The translations under genes and the position numbers were made by a program. This document shows, in pieces, positions 45,366 to 54,577 of a stretch of 64,000 nucleotides of DNA. The stretch covers positions 48,688 to 112,687 of the forward strand of contig NZ_CVRR01000093.1 of NCBI RefSeq assembly GCF_001406815.1, given 5' to 3'. Position 1 is the stretch's first letter; every line of letters starts with the position of its first letter. The notes under the pieces are model-generated. The model saw only the letters and a list, made by a program, of their open reading frames with translations. It was not told the origin of the DNA and did not search any database. This DNA comes from Roseburia faecis. GTDB lineage: Bacteria > Bacillota > Clostridia > Lachnospirales > Lachnospiraceae.

Positions 45366-47271
45366 TCCCAAGAACCACACAGCCAGTCGCCGGCAATTCC
45401 ATGTTCGAATGAACCGAACCGATTGGCCGGGTTCCTGCATGCAGGTCATCAATATATAACGTCCATGTCCTGTCATCCGGCAGCAGGAGTGTTTCTTTTC
45501 TGCCGGATGCATTGTATGCCACCAGAAGTGTTTCTTCCGGCTGGCGGATTGTAAACGCGATGGTCTGTTCGGATGTCATTTCCATAAACAAAATATTCTG
45601 GCGGATCTCCTCTGCGTCTGTCATACGCAATCCTTTATGTGCTTTCCGGAAAGCAATCAGTCCCCTGTAATACTGCTGCAGCCCTTTTTGTCCATCGCTC
45701 CAGTCATAGCGCAGTACATTTGTTTCATACGGCAGATTATAACTGTTCTCGGATATCTCACCATTTTTTCCGGCTGGTTTGGTTCGTGCAAACTCTTCTC
45801 CCCCCAGGAAAAACGGAACTCCCTGTGCGGTAAATACCATCGCAGCCGCCAGACGGTTCATTGCAAGGCGTTCGCCTGCATCACAATCCGGTCTGGAAAT
45901 CTGCAGTTTATCCCACAAGGTCAGATTGTCGTGACAGGAAACATAATTGATCACTTTCTCCGGTGTATCCGTCCATGTGCCGCCGGCTGCATAGGTATAA
46001 GCTGCATAATCTACCTGTGGATGCCACACACCTCCTGTTGCACAGTAACGCACCGCAACTTTCATTTTTTCCTTTCCGCTGACATAGCCGCAGTCTTTGT
46101 TATAAAACACATGTCCGCGCACCATGTCCCGGATATCATCCGAAAACATTCCGATGCCGTCCAGCATACGCGCGTTTCTCTTCATGGCACGCCTAAATTC
46201 CGGCATGGTTGAAGTACCGCCTGTCCAGCCCTCTCCATACAGAATGATATATGGATTGATTTCTTTTAACCTGCGGCTGATCTCATTCATGGTATCAATA
46301 TCAAGAACACCCATCAGATCAAACCGGAACCCATCCACATGATATTCCCTTGCCCAGTAACAGACAGATTCTACGATGTATTTGCGCATCATCGGCTGCT
46401 CCGAAGCAATTTCATTGCCACAGGCAGATGCATTGGAATATCTGGTTCCGTTCATCCGGTAATAATAATCCGGCTCACATTTCTGCAGACAGCTGTCCAG
46501 ATCATAGGTGTGATTGTACACCACATCCATGATCACTCCGATACCCTCCCTGTGAAAAGCCGCAATCATTTCTTTCATTTCCCGGATACGCACCTCCCCA
46601 TGGAACGGATCTGTTGAAAAAGATCCCTCCGGTACGTTATAATTCAGCGGATCGTATCCCCAGTTATACTCCCGCTTCTTTGGTGCCGCCTCATCAATAC
46701 TTGCAAAATCATACATTGGCATGATCTGCACATGCGTAATACCGAGCGATTTCAGATAATCCAGCCCGGTAGCTTCTCCCTCTTTGTTTTTGGTTCCCTT
46801 TTCTGCCAGTCCCAGATACTTTCCCGGATATTTTACCCTGGAAGAGCCATCCGCGGTACTGTCCAGAACAGAAATCTCACAGATCACCAGATCCGTACGG
46901 TTTGAAAAAACCGGTCCATGATCCTCCTTAAAATTCTCCGGATCAGTTTCTTTTAGGTCCAGCACCATACTCCGCTGCCCGTTCACACCGACAGCTACCG
47001 AATATGGATCCTGTGACTCCACGGTCTTGCCGCTTCTCTCCAGACGGTATGTATAATAAACATGCCGCAAATCTCCGTCTACCCGAATCGTCCAGGTTCC
47101 CTGTACATCCCGTTTCATCGGAAGTGTATCCGACAGGCAGTCCCCGTCTCCTTCCCGATACAGACACAGTGTTACTGCATCCGCAGTCGGAGCCCAGAGC
47201 CGGAACGCTGTATATTTCTTTGTGTACACAGCACCCAGATCATTTCCATCATATGGAATCCTTTGCTGCAT
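45346..47271 (-). CDS. pulA: Type I pullulanase
   Basis: Cleaves alpha-1,6 branches of pullulan, glycogen or starch fragments. 641 residues: N-terminal CBM48-like domain (YTAFRLWAPTADAV), then a GH13 barrel with the type I signature YNWGYDP, MDVVYNHTYD, DGFRFDLMG (nucleophile Asp), LYGEGWTGG (acid/base Glu), and NYVSCHDN. No signal peptide, so intracellular, acting on imported branched dextrins together with malQ. The end overlaps the ClC gene tail-to-tail with no terminator between. Confidence 0.95.
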   Translation of the reverse strand: MQQRIPYDGNDLGAVYTKKYTAFRLWAPTADAVTLCLYREGDGDCLSDTLPMKRDVQGTWTIRVDGDLRHVYYTYRLERSGKTVESQDPYSVAVGVNGQRSMVLDLKETDPENFKEDHGPVFSNRTDLVICEISVLDSTADGSSRVKYPGKYLGLAEKGTKNKEGEATGLDYLKSLGITHVQIMPMYDFASIDEAAPKKREYNWGYDPLNYNVPEGSFSTDPFHGEVRIREMKEMIAAFHREGIGVIMDVVYNHTYDLDSCLQKCEPDYYYRMNGTRYSNASACGNEIASEQPMMRKYIVESVCYWAREYHVDGFRFDLMGVLDIDTMNEISRRLKEINPYIILYGEGWTGGTSTMPEFRRAMKRNARMLDGIGMFSDDIRDMVRGHVFYNKDCGYVSGKEKMKVAVRYCATGGVWHPQVDYAAYTYAAGGTWTDTPEKVINYVSCHDNLTLWDKLQISRPDCDAGERLAMNRLAAAMVFTAQGVPFFLGGEEFARTKPAGKNGEISENSYNLPYETNVLRYDWSDGQKGLQQYYRGLIAFRKAHKGLRMTDAEEIRQNILFMEMTSEQTIAFTIRQPEETLLVAYNASGRKETLLLPDDRTWTLYIDDLHAGTRPIGSVHSNMELPATGCVVLGINELSC

Positions 47272-47398
47272 TCCCTCTCTCCTCCCTGAAATATATTATT
47301 TTCGCATTTTTTCGTAATTCATTATATTTTAATTTTATGTATCTGTAAATTGGAAAAATCACTAAGTTTTTTTCAATATTTTGTGAAATAAGACGAAG

Positions 47399-47444
47399 AA
47401 AAGAGGCATTCCATGTTTTATGCCATGAAATGCCTCTTTTTTTG
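47399..47444 (-). terminator. Terminator at the end of the trp operon
   Basis: AAGAGGCATT (47401-47410) pairs with AATGCCTCTT (47429-47438). A strong T run follows on the plus strand and a weaker TTCTTCGTCTT on the minus, so it is bidirectional. Confidence 0.7.
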
Positions 47445-47465
47445 TTTTCCGTATCAGGCAAACCC

Positions 47466-48476
47466 TTATGCGTTTGTTGCCTGTACCATTGCCTCAAGGG
47501 TTCTGACTGCTGCTCCAGAATCGATCGTCTTTGCTGCAAGTGCAATGCCATCTGCAATACTGTCTGCCTTTTTCCCAATATACAAAGCGGCTCCTGCATT
47601 CAAAAGCACAATCTCCCTCTTTGGTCCCTGTTCCTTTCCAGAAAGAATATCTCTGGTGATCTGTGCGTTTACGGCTCCATCCCCACCCTGCAGTTTTGCG
47701 ATTTCACACCGCTTTAATCCAAACTGTTCCGGTGTGATTGTATAGGTGGTTACTTTTCCGTCCTTAATTTCAGATACCGTGGTCTCACCGGTCAGTGTGA
47801 TCTCATCCATGTTATCCTCTCCGCTGACAACCATTCCCCGTTCTACCCCGAGGTTCATCATGGTTCCCGCAATCACTTCCGTAAGTGCCGGGGAATACAC
47901 CCCTACAAGCATTGCCCTGGCACGGGATGGATTAGAAAGTGGTCCTAAAATATTAAACACGGTGCGGATGCCCAGCTGTTTCCGGACCGGTCCCACATAC
48001 TTCATGGCAGGATTAAAATGCGGTGCAAACATAAATCCGATCCCGACCGTCTCCACACACTTTTCTACCACAGCCGGATCTGCGGAAATATTTACGCCAA
48101 GTGCTTCTAACACATCTCCGGCACCACTTTTAGAAGAAATGGAACGATTGCCATGTTTTGCCACCGGAAGCCCGGCTGCTGCCACAACGAACGCTGATGT
48201 TGTGGAAATATTAAACGAATAGGTACAGTCTCCGCCGGTACCGACAAAATCCACATAATCTGCCACTTTCGGACTGATCGTATTTGCCTTGTTGCGCAAT
48301 ACAGCTGCCAGTCCCGTAATCTCATCCAGCGTTTCCCCTTTCATGCGGAGTGCTGTCAGAAAACATGCAATCTGCGCCTCTGTTGCCTGTCCGGTCAGAA
48401 TCAGCTCCTGTGCTTTCATCGCTTCCTCTTTTGTCAGATCTTTTCCCTCTACCAGTTTGGCCAGAATCTCTTTCAT
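47466..48476 (-). CDS. trpD: Anthranilate phosphoribosyltransferase
   Basis: Adds phosphoribosyl to anthranilate. 336 residues, full length: DFVGTGGDCTYSFNISTTSAFVVAAAGLPVAKHGNRSISSKSGAGDVLEALG with the PRPP/Mg sites, and GIRTVFNILGPLSNP. Last gene of the operon, 33 bases after trpA. In most operons of this type trpD lies between trpG and trpC, so this order points to a rearrangement. Confidence 0.96.
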   Translation of the reverse strand: MKEILAKLVEGKDLTKEEAMKAQELILTGQATEAQIACFLTALRMKGETLDEITGLAAVLRNKANTISPKVADYVDFVGTGGDCTYSFNISTTSAFVVAAAGLPVAKHGNRSISSKSGAGDVLEALGVNISADPAVVEKCVETVGIGFMFAPHFNPAMKYVGPVRKQLGIRTVFNILGPLSNPSRARAMLVGVYSPALTEVIAGTMMNLGVERGMVVSGEDNMDEITLTGETTVSEIKDGKVTTYTITPEQFGLKRCEIAKLQGGDGAVNAQITRDILSGKEQGPKREIVLLNAGAALYIGKKADSIADGIALAAKTIDSGAAVRTLEAMVQATNA

Positions 48477-48509
48477 CTATGATATCCTCCTGTTTTATTC
48501 GCTTTTCCG

Positions 48510-49304
48510 TTACATTTCATTTAACTCTTTTTTGAATGTGCTGCAATAGTCTGCTGCAGCCTGCGGATCAAAACCGTGTTCCCGCATCAGTGTGATAAAA
48601 TGAGAGCCTACAATGGCTCCGTCAATAATCTCTTTCATCGGACGTACATCCTCTGCCGTGCGGATACCAAATCCCATCATAACCGGAATTTTTGCCTCTT
48701 TCTTTACCGCTGTCAGATATTCTAAAATCTGACGGTGGAAGGTTGCTTCCTGTCCGGTAACTCCCATGGAAGACACACAGTAGACGAATCCCCTTGCATT
48801 TTTAAGGATTTTTGGCACACGGTCTTTGGATACCGGGGAAACCAGCTGGATCAGAATGGTTCCATCCTCTTTCTGTAACTGTGTCTGGAGTTCTTCCTGC
48901 TCTTCCAGCGGCAGATCCGGAATGATCAGTCCATCCACCCCGCAGGCATTGCACTCTTTTACAAATTTTTCCACTCCATAATGCAGTACCGTGTTGTAAT
49001 ACATCATAAATACAATCGGGATCTGCACACCATCGTCACGCATCTCTTTCATACAGGTAAATGTCTTCTCCAGATTTGCCCCGCCGAGAATTGCCTCATA
49101 GGAAGCCGCCTGAATGACCGGACCGTCCGCTACCGGATCGGAAAACGGAATTCCAAGTTCAATAATGTCCGTTCCCGCCGCTTCCTGTGCTTTGATGATC
49201 GCCTTTGTCTTATCATAATCCGGCAGACCTGCTGTGATATAAGTAATAAATGCCTTTTCTTTCTTTTCCTGTAACGCCTGAAGCGCTGTCTCAATTCGAT
49301 TCAT
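48510..49304 (-). CDS. trpA: Tryptophan synthase alpha chain
   Basis: Cleaves indole-3-glycerol phosphate. 264 residues: ITAGLPDYDKT, the catalytic Glu in IELGIPFSDPVADGP, the catalytic Asp in GVDGLIIPDLPLEE, and GFGIRTAEDV. It starts 16 bases after trpB. Confidence 0.96.
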   Translation of the reverse strand: MNRIETALQALQEKKEKAFITYITAGLPDYDKTKAIIKAQEAAGTDIIELGIPFSDPVADGPVIQAASYEAILGGANLEKTFTCMKEMRDDGVQIPIVFMMYYNTVLHYGVEKFVKECNACGVDGLIIPDLPLEEQEELQTQLQKEDGTILIQLVSPVSKDRVPKILKNARGFVYCVSSMGVTGQEATFHRQILEYLTAVKKEAKIPVMMGFGIRTAEDVRPMKEIIDGAIVGSHFITLMREHGFDPQAAADYCSTFKKELNEM

Positions 49305-49320
49305 CCCTGTTATGCCCTCC

Positions 49321-50508
49321 TTAATTCAGATATCCTTTTCCGTCAAGATAATCCGCAATGGTGTTTACATCTTTATCTCCACGACCGGACAGACAGATAA
49401 TCATGCTCTGGTCCATGGTCATTTCTTTTGCCTTTTTAAATGCATAGGCAACGGCATGTGCACTCTCAATTGCCGGAATAATTCCCTCTAACTTACACAG
49501 TTCCATCAGCGCATCCATTGCCTCCACATCCGTAATTGCCACATATTTTGCACGTCCGGTATCCCGCAGATATGCATGCTCCGGTCCGACTCCCGGATAA
49601 TCCAGTCCGGCGGAAATGGAGTGTGCCAGCTGGATATTTCCATCGGTATCCTGCAACAGATACGAACGCATGCCATGCAATACTCCAGGCTCTCCCAAAG
49701 CCATGGCGCTGGCATGTTTTCCGGTCTCAATTCCAAGGCCCGCTGCTTCTACACCGATCAGTTCCACCTCCGGCTCATCAATAAAATCGGCAAACATTCC
49801 GATGGAATTGGAACCGCCGCCCACACATGCCATAACCACATCCGGATTCTTTCCTTCTGCTTCCATGTGCTGACGCTTTGCCTCCCGGCTGATCACACTC
49901 TGAAACTCTTTCACCATCTTCGGATACGGATACGGTCCTACCGCAGATCCGATAATATAGAACGTATCCTCCGCTGTTTTAGCCCAGGTACGGATGGCTT
50001 CGTTTGTCGCGTCTTTTAAGGTATTGCTTCCGGATTCCACGGATACCACTTTTGCACCAAGCATCTCCATACGCATCACATTCAGTTTCTGTCTCTGGAT
50101 ATCTTCTTTTCCCATGTACACCGTACATTCCATATCAAACAGTGCTGCTCCCGTTGCAGTAGCTACACCATGCTGTCCTGCACCGGTCTCCGCGATTACC
50201 TTTGTCTTTCCCATACGCTTTGCCAGAAGGATCTGACCGATCACATTGTTGATCTTGTGGGCACCGGTATGGTTTAAATCTTCACGCTTTAAGTAAATTT
50301 TTGTACCGTATTTTGCAGACAGACGCTCTGCATAGTAAAGCGGTGTCTCTCTGCCGACATACTGTTTCAGATAATAATGATACTGCTTCATAAACTCCGG
50401 ATCATGAATGGCCTCCTCATATGCCTGATCCAGTTCCTGTAATGTATTCATCAGCGACTCTGCCACATACTGTCCGCCAAACTGTCCATAATATGCTTTC
50501 TTATTCAT
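49321..50508 (-). CDS. trpB: Tryptophan synthase beta chain
   Basis: Joins indole and serine using PLP. 395 residues from the ATG at 50508, which overlaps the trpF stop (ATGA). Start motif [17 protein letters not shown] lysine in HTGAHKINN, the GAGQHG loop, and [10 protein letters not shown]. Type 1 TrpB (TrpA-coupled). Confidence 0.96.
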   Translation of the reverse strand: MNKKAYYGQFGGQYVAESLMNTLQELDQAYEEAIHDPEFMKQYHYYLKQYVGRETPLYYAERLSAKYGTKIYLKREDLNHTGAHKINNVIGQILLAKRMGKTKVIAETGAGQHGVATATGAALFDMECTVYMGKEDIQRQKLNVMRMEMLGAKVVSVESGSNTLKDATNEAIRTWAKTAEDTFYIIGSAVGPYPYPKMVKEFQSVISREAKRQHMEAEGKNPDVVMACVGGGSNSIGMFADFIDEPEVELIGVEAAGLGIETGKHASAMALGEPGVLHGMRSYLLQDTDGNIQLAHSISAGLDYPGVGPEHAYLRDTGRAKYVAITDVEAMDALMELCKLEGIIPAIESAHAVAYAFKKAKEMTMDQSMIICLSGRGDKDVNTIADYLDGKGYLN

Positions 50509-51170
50509 CTTTCTTTCCTTTCTTTTGCTTCCTCTTTGACACATGCTACAAATTGTTTGATCAATGCTTCATCTTTGCCATTTTCATTTTCCACCCCGGA
50601 ACTGACATCCACAACATCCGGATGAAACAGCTGGATTCCTTTGTTCACATTTCCGGCATGTAAGCCTCCTGCTAAAACGAATTTTCTCCCGGCAAAAATT
50701 CCCTCTGTCTGGTGAAACGTCTGCGTCTTTTGCCAGTCAAACGTCTGTCCGCCTCCGTAATTTGCTCCATCCACCACAAGTGCTGTAATTTTCTGCTGTA
50801 ACTTTTCCGGCAAATCCAAAAAATCTTTTGTCTTTTCTGCAAACTCTTTGGGATCTGACAGGTTTATGGCATACCAGACGGGAAGTTCCACTGCCGAAAG
50901 TGCCTCGGCTGACAGCGTTCCATGCATCTGGATGATATCAAATTTCATCTGTTGCAGTATTTGAATCTGTGCTGCATCCGGAGAAACAGTCACGGCAACT
51001 TTCTTTATATCCGGACGGATTTTTTCCATAATTTTTTTTGCTTTTTGACAGCTTACATTGCGTTTGCTTTTTTCATAAAACACAAATCCTGTATAATCGG
51101 CACCTGCATCATTTACATATTGTGCATCCACTGGCTTTTGAAGTCCGCAGATCTTTACTTTTGGTCTCAT
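50505..51170 (-). CDS. trpF: Phosphoribosylanthranilate isomerase
   Basis: 221 residues from the ATG at 51170, overlapping the trpC stop (ATGA), with AGGAG 11 bases upstream. VKICGLQKP carries the catalytic Cys, and [16 protein letters not shown] the catalytic Asp. Translationally coupled to both neighbours. Confidence 0.93.
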   Translation of the reverse strand: MRPKVKICGLQKPVDAQYVNDAGADYTGFVFYEKSKRNVSCQKAKKIMEKIRPDIKKVAVTVSPDAAQIQILQQMKFDIIQMHGTLSAEALSAVELPVWYAINLSDPKEFAEKTKDFLDLPEKLQQKITALVVDGANYGGGQTFDWQKTQTFHQTEGIFAGRKFVLAGGLHAGNVNKGIQLFHPDVVDVSSGVENENGKDEALIKQFVACVKEEAKERKER

Positions 51171-51952
51171 GCCTGATACAGCTCCTTCCACTTTTGTGCA
51201 AGCGCTTTTGGATTTTCCGATTCCATAAATGCCCGCCCGATCAAAAAGGCATCTACTCCGCAATCGCGCAGAAAACGTACATCTTCATCCCCTGTAATTC
51301 CACTTTCTGCCACAAACACCTTATCCTCTGGCACATAAGGGCGAAGCCGTCTGGTATGTTCTAGAGAAATCGTAAAATCTTTCAGATTTCGATTATTGAC
51401 TCCAATAATGCGCGGATTGATTTTCATTGCCCGCTCTACCTCTGCCTCATCATGCGTTTCTACCAGCACATCGAGTTCAAGTTCTCTTGCCAGCTGATAA
51501 AAATCATGCATCTGTGCATCATCCAAAATTGCCGTAATCAAAAGTACCGCATCCGCTCCAATCACTTTTGCCTCATAAAACTGATACTCACAGATCATAA
51601 AATCTTTCCGTAAAATCGGAAGCTGTGATTTCGCCCGGATTTCCTTTAAATATTCTACATTTCCGTGAAAATGATCTTCTTCTGTCAGACACGAAATGGC
51701 ATCCACAGATGCATTGTATTCCGCGATCCGCTCCATCAGATCAATCTTGCTTGTAATTGTTCCAAGACTTGGGGATGCTTTCTTAAATTCTCCGATAATA
51801 GAAAGTCCCGGTTTCTTTAAATGATTGTAAAAGCAATTGGCTTCCCTCGTCTTTGTCTCCTCTGCCATACGGCGCATCTGACTTTCTGAAATGCGGGCCA
51901 TATGTTCTGGAAGCCGTCTTTTTTTGTCTGCTACAATTTCTTCTAAAATCAT
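51167..51952 (-). CDS. trpC: Indole-3-glycerol phosphate synthase
   Basis: 261 residues from the ATG at 51952, with AGGAG 8 bases upstream. Conserved blocks: EFKKASPS with the catalytic Lys, LRKDFMICEYQFYEAKVIGADAVLLI, INNR in GVNNRNLKDF, and FVAESGI. The 93-base gap before it, which holds two hairpins, separates it from trpG. Confidence 0.95.
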   Translation of the reverse strand: MILEEIVADKKRRLPEHMARISESQMRRMAEETKTREANCFYNHLKKPGLSIIGEFKKASPSLGTITSKIDLMERIAEYNASVDAISCLTEEDHFHGNVEYLKEIRAKSQLPILRKDFMICEYQFYEAKVIGADAVLLITAILDDAQMHDFYQLARELELDVLVETHDEAEVERAMKINPRIIGVNNRNLKDFTISLEHTRRLRPYVPEDKVFVAESGITGDEDVRFLRDCGVDAFLIGRAFMESENPKALAQKWKELYQA

Positions 51953-51979
51953 ATCGTATCTCCTAACACTTTTCGGGGA

Positions 51980-52050
51980 CATCGGTCCATATAAAGTTTT
52001 CCTTTGGCAAAGGACCGACGCTGCATGTTAGATTTCCAAGGAAATCTAAC
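51980..52050 (-). promoter_or_regulatory. Two hairpins between trpG and trpC
   Basis: A perfect 24-base palindrome (GTTAGATTTCC, AA, GGAAATCTAAC at 52027-52050) contains the trpG stop codon. It is followed by a second stem, CGTCGGTCC/GGACCGATG (51980-52020), with an inner CCTTT/AAAGG. No T run follows either, so they are not classical terminators. They may protect or process the mRNA or tune trpC output. Confidence 0.55.
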
Positions 52051-52615
52051 ACATATCATTTACGAAGTTTTCTATGATGCGTTTGCCGTGTTCGGTATAA
52101 ATGGATTCCGGATGGAACTGTAATCCGACAACCGGATATTCCTTATGACGCATAGCCATGATCTCGCCATCGTCTGTCCGTGCCAGCACCCGCAGACAAT
52201 CTGGCAGATCTTTTTCCTGTACCGCAAGCGAATGATACCTTGCCACACGGATCGGAGAATTGATTCCCGTAAATACGCTGCTTCCATCATGCTCAATCAG
52301 TGACTGTTTGCCATGAAACAGTGCTTTTGCATAAGAAACGGTTCCCCCTAATGCCTCACCAATACACTGGTGTCCCAGACAGATACCAAGAATCGGCTTC
52401 TTTCCGGTAAATTCCCGGACAACATCCATGCAGATGCCAGCCTCTTTTGGATTTTTCGGTCCTGGAGAAAGCACGATCCGTTCCGGGTCCATCGCAGTAA
52501 TTTCATCAATGGTAATCTTGTCATTACGGACAACTTTGATATCGGAGTTAAAAATCCCGATATACTGATACAGGTTATAAGTAAAAGAATCATAGTTATC
52601 AATCAGTAAAATCAT
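52046..52615 (-). CDS. trpG: Anthranilate synthase glutamine amidotransferase subunit
   Basis: Supplies ammonia to TrpE. 189 residues: LIDNYDSFTYNLYQYI, the catalytic Cys in GICLGHQCIGEALGG, and FHPESIYTEHG with the His-Glu pair. Overlaps the trpE stop by 4 bases (ATGA). Confidence 0.95.
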   Translation of the reverse strand: MILLIDNYDSFTYNLYQYIGIFNSDIKVVRNDKITIDEITAMDPERIVLSPGPKNPKEAGICMDVVREFTGKKPILGICLGHQCIGEALGGTVSYAKALFHGKQSLIEHDGSSVFTGINSPIRVARYHSLAVQEKDLPDCLRVLARTDDGEIMAMRHKEYPVVGLQFHPESIYTEHGKRIIENFVNDMC

Positions 52616-54024
52616 AAATTTTCCTCCTCAATCAGTGTCTTTGCCAGTGCCATTACTTTATTGCAGCACTCCTGGTACTCATTTTCCGGAACGGAATCTG
52701 CAACTATTCCCGCTCCAGCCTGCAAATATACACGGTTTTTCTTTTTGATCATTGTCCGGATCGTAATACAGAAATCCATATCACCGGAGAAATCAATGTA
52801 TCCGGTTGCGCCTCCGTAGAGTCCTCTGCGCACACTCTCAAGTTCATCGATAATCTCCATCGCGCGGATCTTCGGTGCTCCAGAAAGCGTTCCTGCCGGA
52901 AGGAACGAAGAAACCAGATCCAGCGGATGAAATTCTCCTTTTTTCTTTCCTTCCACCATAGATACGATGTGCATTACATGGGAATAATTCTGTACTTCCA
53001 TAAACTGTGTCACCTTGACGGTTCCGAATTCTGAGATCCGTCCCATGTCATTTCTCGCAAGATCCACCAGCATGACATGTTCGGCGCGTTCCTTTTCATC
53101 CCGGAGCAATTCATCCCGAAGCAATGCATCCTCCTCGGCATCCACACCCCTGCGCCGGGTTCCGGCGATCGGACAGGTATACACCCTGCTTCCCTGCTGC
53201 TTTACAATCATTTCCGGGGAACTTCCGATCACTTCAAACTCTCCATAATTGAAATAATACAGATACGGGGATGGATTCAGTTCCCGGAGCTCTTTATACA
53301 GCTCAAATCCGGTCTGTTTTGTCTCAATCGTCCATCTCTGGGAAAGCACGGTCTGGAAAATATGTCCTTCCCGGATATACTGTTTGATTTTTTCGACTTT
53401 TTCGCAATACTGTTCTAAGGTATCGGACTGGTTGACAATCACACCGTCATGTGTAAAATTTCTGTCCGGTATCTGTCCGGCATTTTTTCTTGCCTCCTCA
53501 ATCAGTTCTGCTGCTTCTGCTAATGCTTTCTTTTTTCCGTCTTCCGAATCTTCTCCAAGAATCACTGCGGTCAGTGTCTCTGCCACATGATCCACCAGGA
53601 TAAATTTTGTCATGAGCATCATCTGGATGGTCTCGATTCCAATCTCGTCTGGATTGTTATCCGGCAGTACTTCCGCATAGCGGACAAAATCATATCCCAG
53701 ATTTCCGACCAGTCCTCCGGAAAAAGACAGCTCTTCGTTTTCTTTTACGATATCAAACTCGCTGTAATATTCTTTCAGACGTTCGAGCGGATTTCCCTGC
53801 CGGATTTCTTCCGTCCCGTTGTTCCGCCGGATCACGAGTGCATCCCCGCGGGAAGTAATGATCTCTTCCGGTTCTTTTCCAAAAAACGTATATCTGTCAT
53901 AATTTTTATCATAACTTTCCAGAAGAAATCCTTTTTTGTTTCCTACCAGACTCTCATACATGCCGATCGCTGTTTCATTTACAATGCTGACTGTCTTTTT
54001 GTATACCCGTAATCTCCGCTTCAT
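52612..54024 (-). CDS. trpE: Anthranilate synthase component I
   Basis: Makes anthranilate from chorismate. 470 residues from the ATG at 54024, with AAAGGAG upstream; frames reaching 54045 run into the T-box terminator. Conserved C-terminal core: FSGGLVGNLGYDFVRYAE, IREGHIFQTVLSQRW, CPIAGTRRRG, DLARNDMGRI, and GTLSGAPKIRAMEIIDELE. The N-terminal LLESYDKNYDRYTFFG contains the tryptophan-feedback region of the family. First gene of the operon. Confidence 0.96.
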   Translation of the reverse strand: MKRRLRVYKKTVSIVNETAIGMYESLVGNKKGFLLESYDKNYDRYTFFGKEPEEIITSRGDALVIRRNNGTEEIRQGNPLERLKEYYSEFDIVKENEELSFSGGLVGNLGYDFVRYAEVLPDNNPDEIGIETIQMMLMTKFILVDHVAETLTAVILGEDSEDGKKKALAEAAELIEEARKNAGQIPDRNFTHDGVIVNQSDTLEQYCEKVEKIKQYIREGHIFQTVLSQRWTIETKQTGFELYKELRELNPSPYLYYFNYGEFEVIGSSPEMIVKQQGSRVYTCPIAGTRRRGVDAEEDALLRDELLRDEKERAEHVMLVDLARNDMGRISEFGTVKVTQFMEVQNYSHVMHIVSMVEGKKKGEFHPLDLVSSFLPAGTLSGAPKIRAMEIIDELESVRRGLYGGATGYIDFSGDMDFCITIRTMIKKKNRVYLQAGAGIVADSVPENEYQECCNKVMALAKTLIEEENL

Positions 54025-54043
54025 ATTACTGCTCCTTTTTTCC

Positions 54044-54398
54044 AAATAAAAAACGTCCCTGATCCGACTGCTGCCGGATCAGGGACGATTATCCTCGTGG
54101 TGCCACCCTTCTTCGCTCCGTAACTGAAAACTAACAAAGGCAGCCATCCCCGAACCGGAAATAACTGCCACCAATTACGCAACCTCTTGTGATACAGAAA
54201 ACAAAATCTCTTTGTCTCGATATCCATGCCCCTGTAACGTGGGGAAACGGCTCAACTACTCGCCTTACGCTTTCACCTTGCATCTAACGAATCCATTCCA
54301 TGACAAACTATCCTGCCGGCTCACACCTGCCGCCGGCTCTCTGAAAGGAATCATCTGCTGTACTTACCTTCGCTCAATGATTTTATTTCTCTTTAATT
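54044..54398 (-). ncRNA. T-box riboswitch (tryptophan) of the trp operon
   Basis: About 355-base leader. The T-box core AAGGGTGGCACCACGAGG is at 54110-54093. A terminator, CGTCCCTGATCCG pairing with CGGATCAGGGACG followed by T6 (54087-54044), comes just before trpE. Near the 5' part the sequence GAATGGATT places TGG (Trp) at 54295-54293 in the specifier-loop context GAA-NNN-A. Uncharged tRNA-Trp would bind and favour antitermination. Confidence 0.92.
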
Positions 54399-54405
54399 TA
54401 TTAAC

Positions 54406-54434
54406 AGTTTAATACACTACAGTGTGTCTGTCAA
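54406..54434 (-). promoter_or_regulatory. trp operon promoter
   Basis: TTGACA (54434-54429), 17 bases, TAAACT (54411-54406). The spacer contains an inverted repeat ACACT-GT-AGTGT, a possible operator. Confidence 0.8.
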
Positions 54435-54577
54435 CCAAAATTTTAACTTTCAGGAAAATTTCATTTTAGGATACAATCACCTTGCGGAATTTTATATTTT
54501 CTTTTTCACTCTTTTCGTGTAAAATACATTTTACGGCAATGTTTATTGCATAACAACTTAAGAAAGGACTTATAGCT

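Noticed and set aside
54021..54227. A 68-codon minus-strand frame in the trp leader
   Set aside because: It covers the T-box core and terminator, so the RNA structure explains the sequence. No ribosome site.
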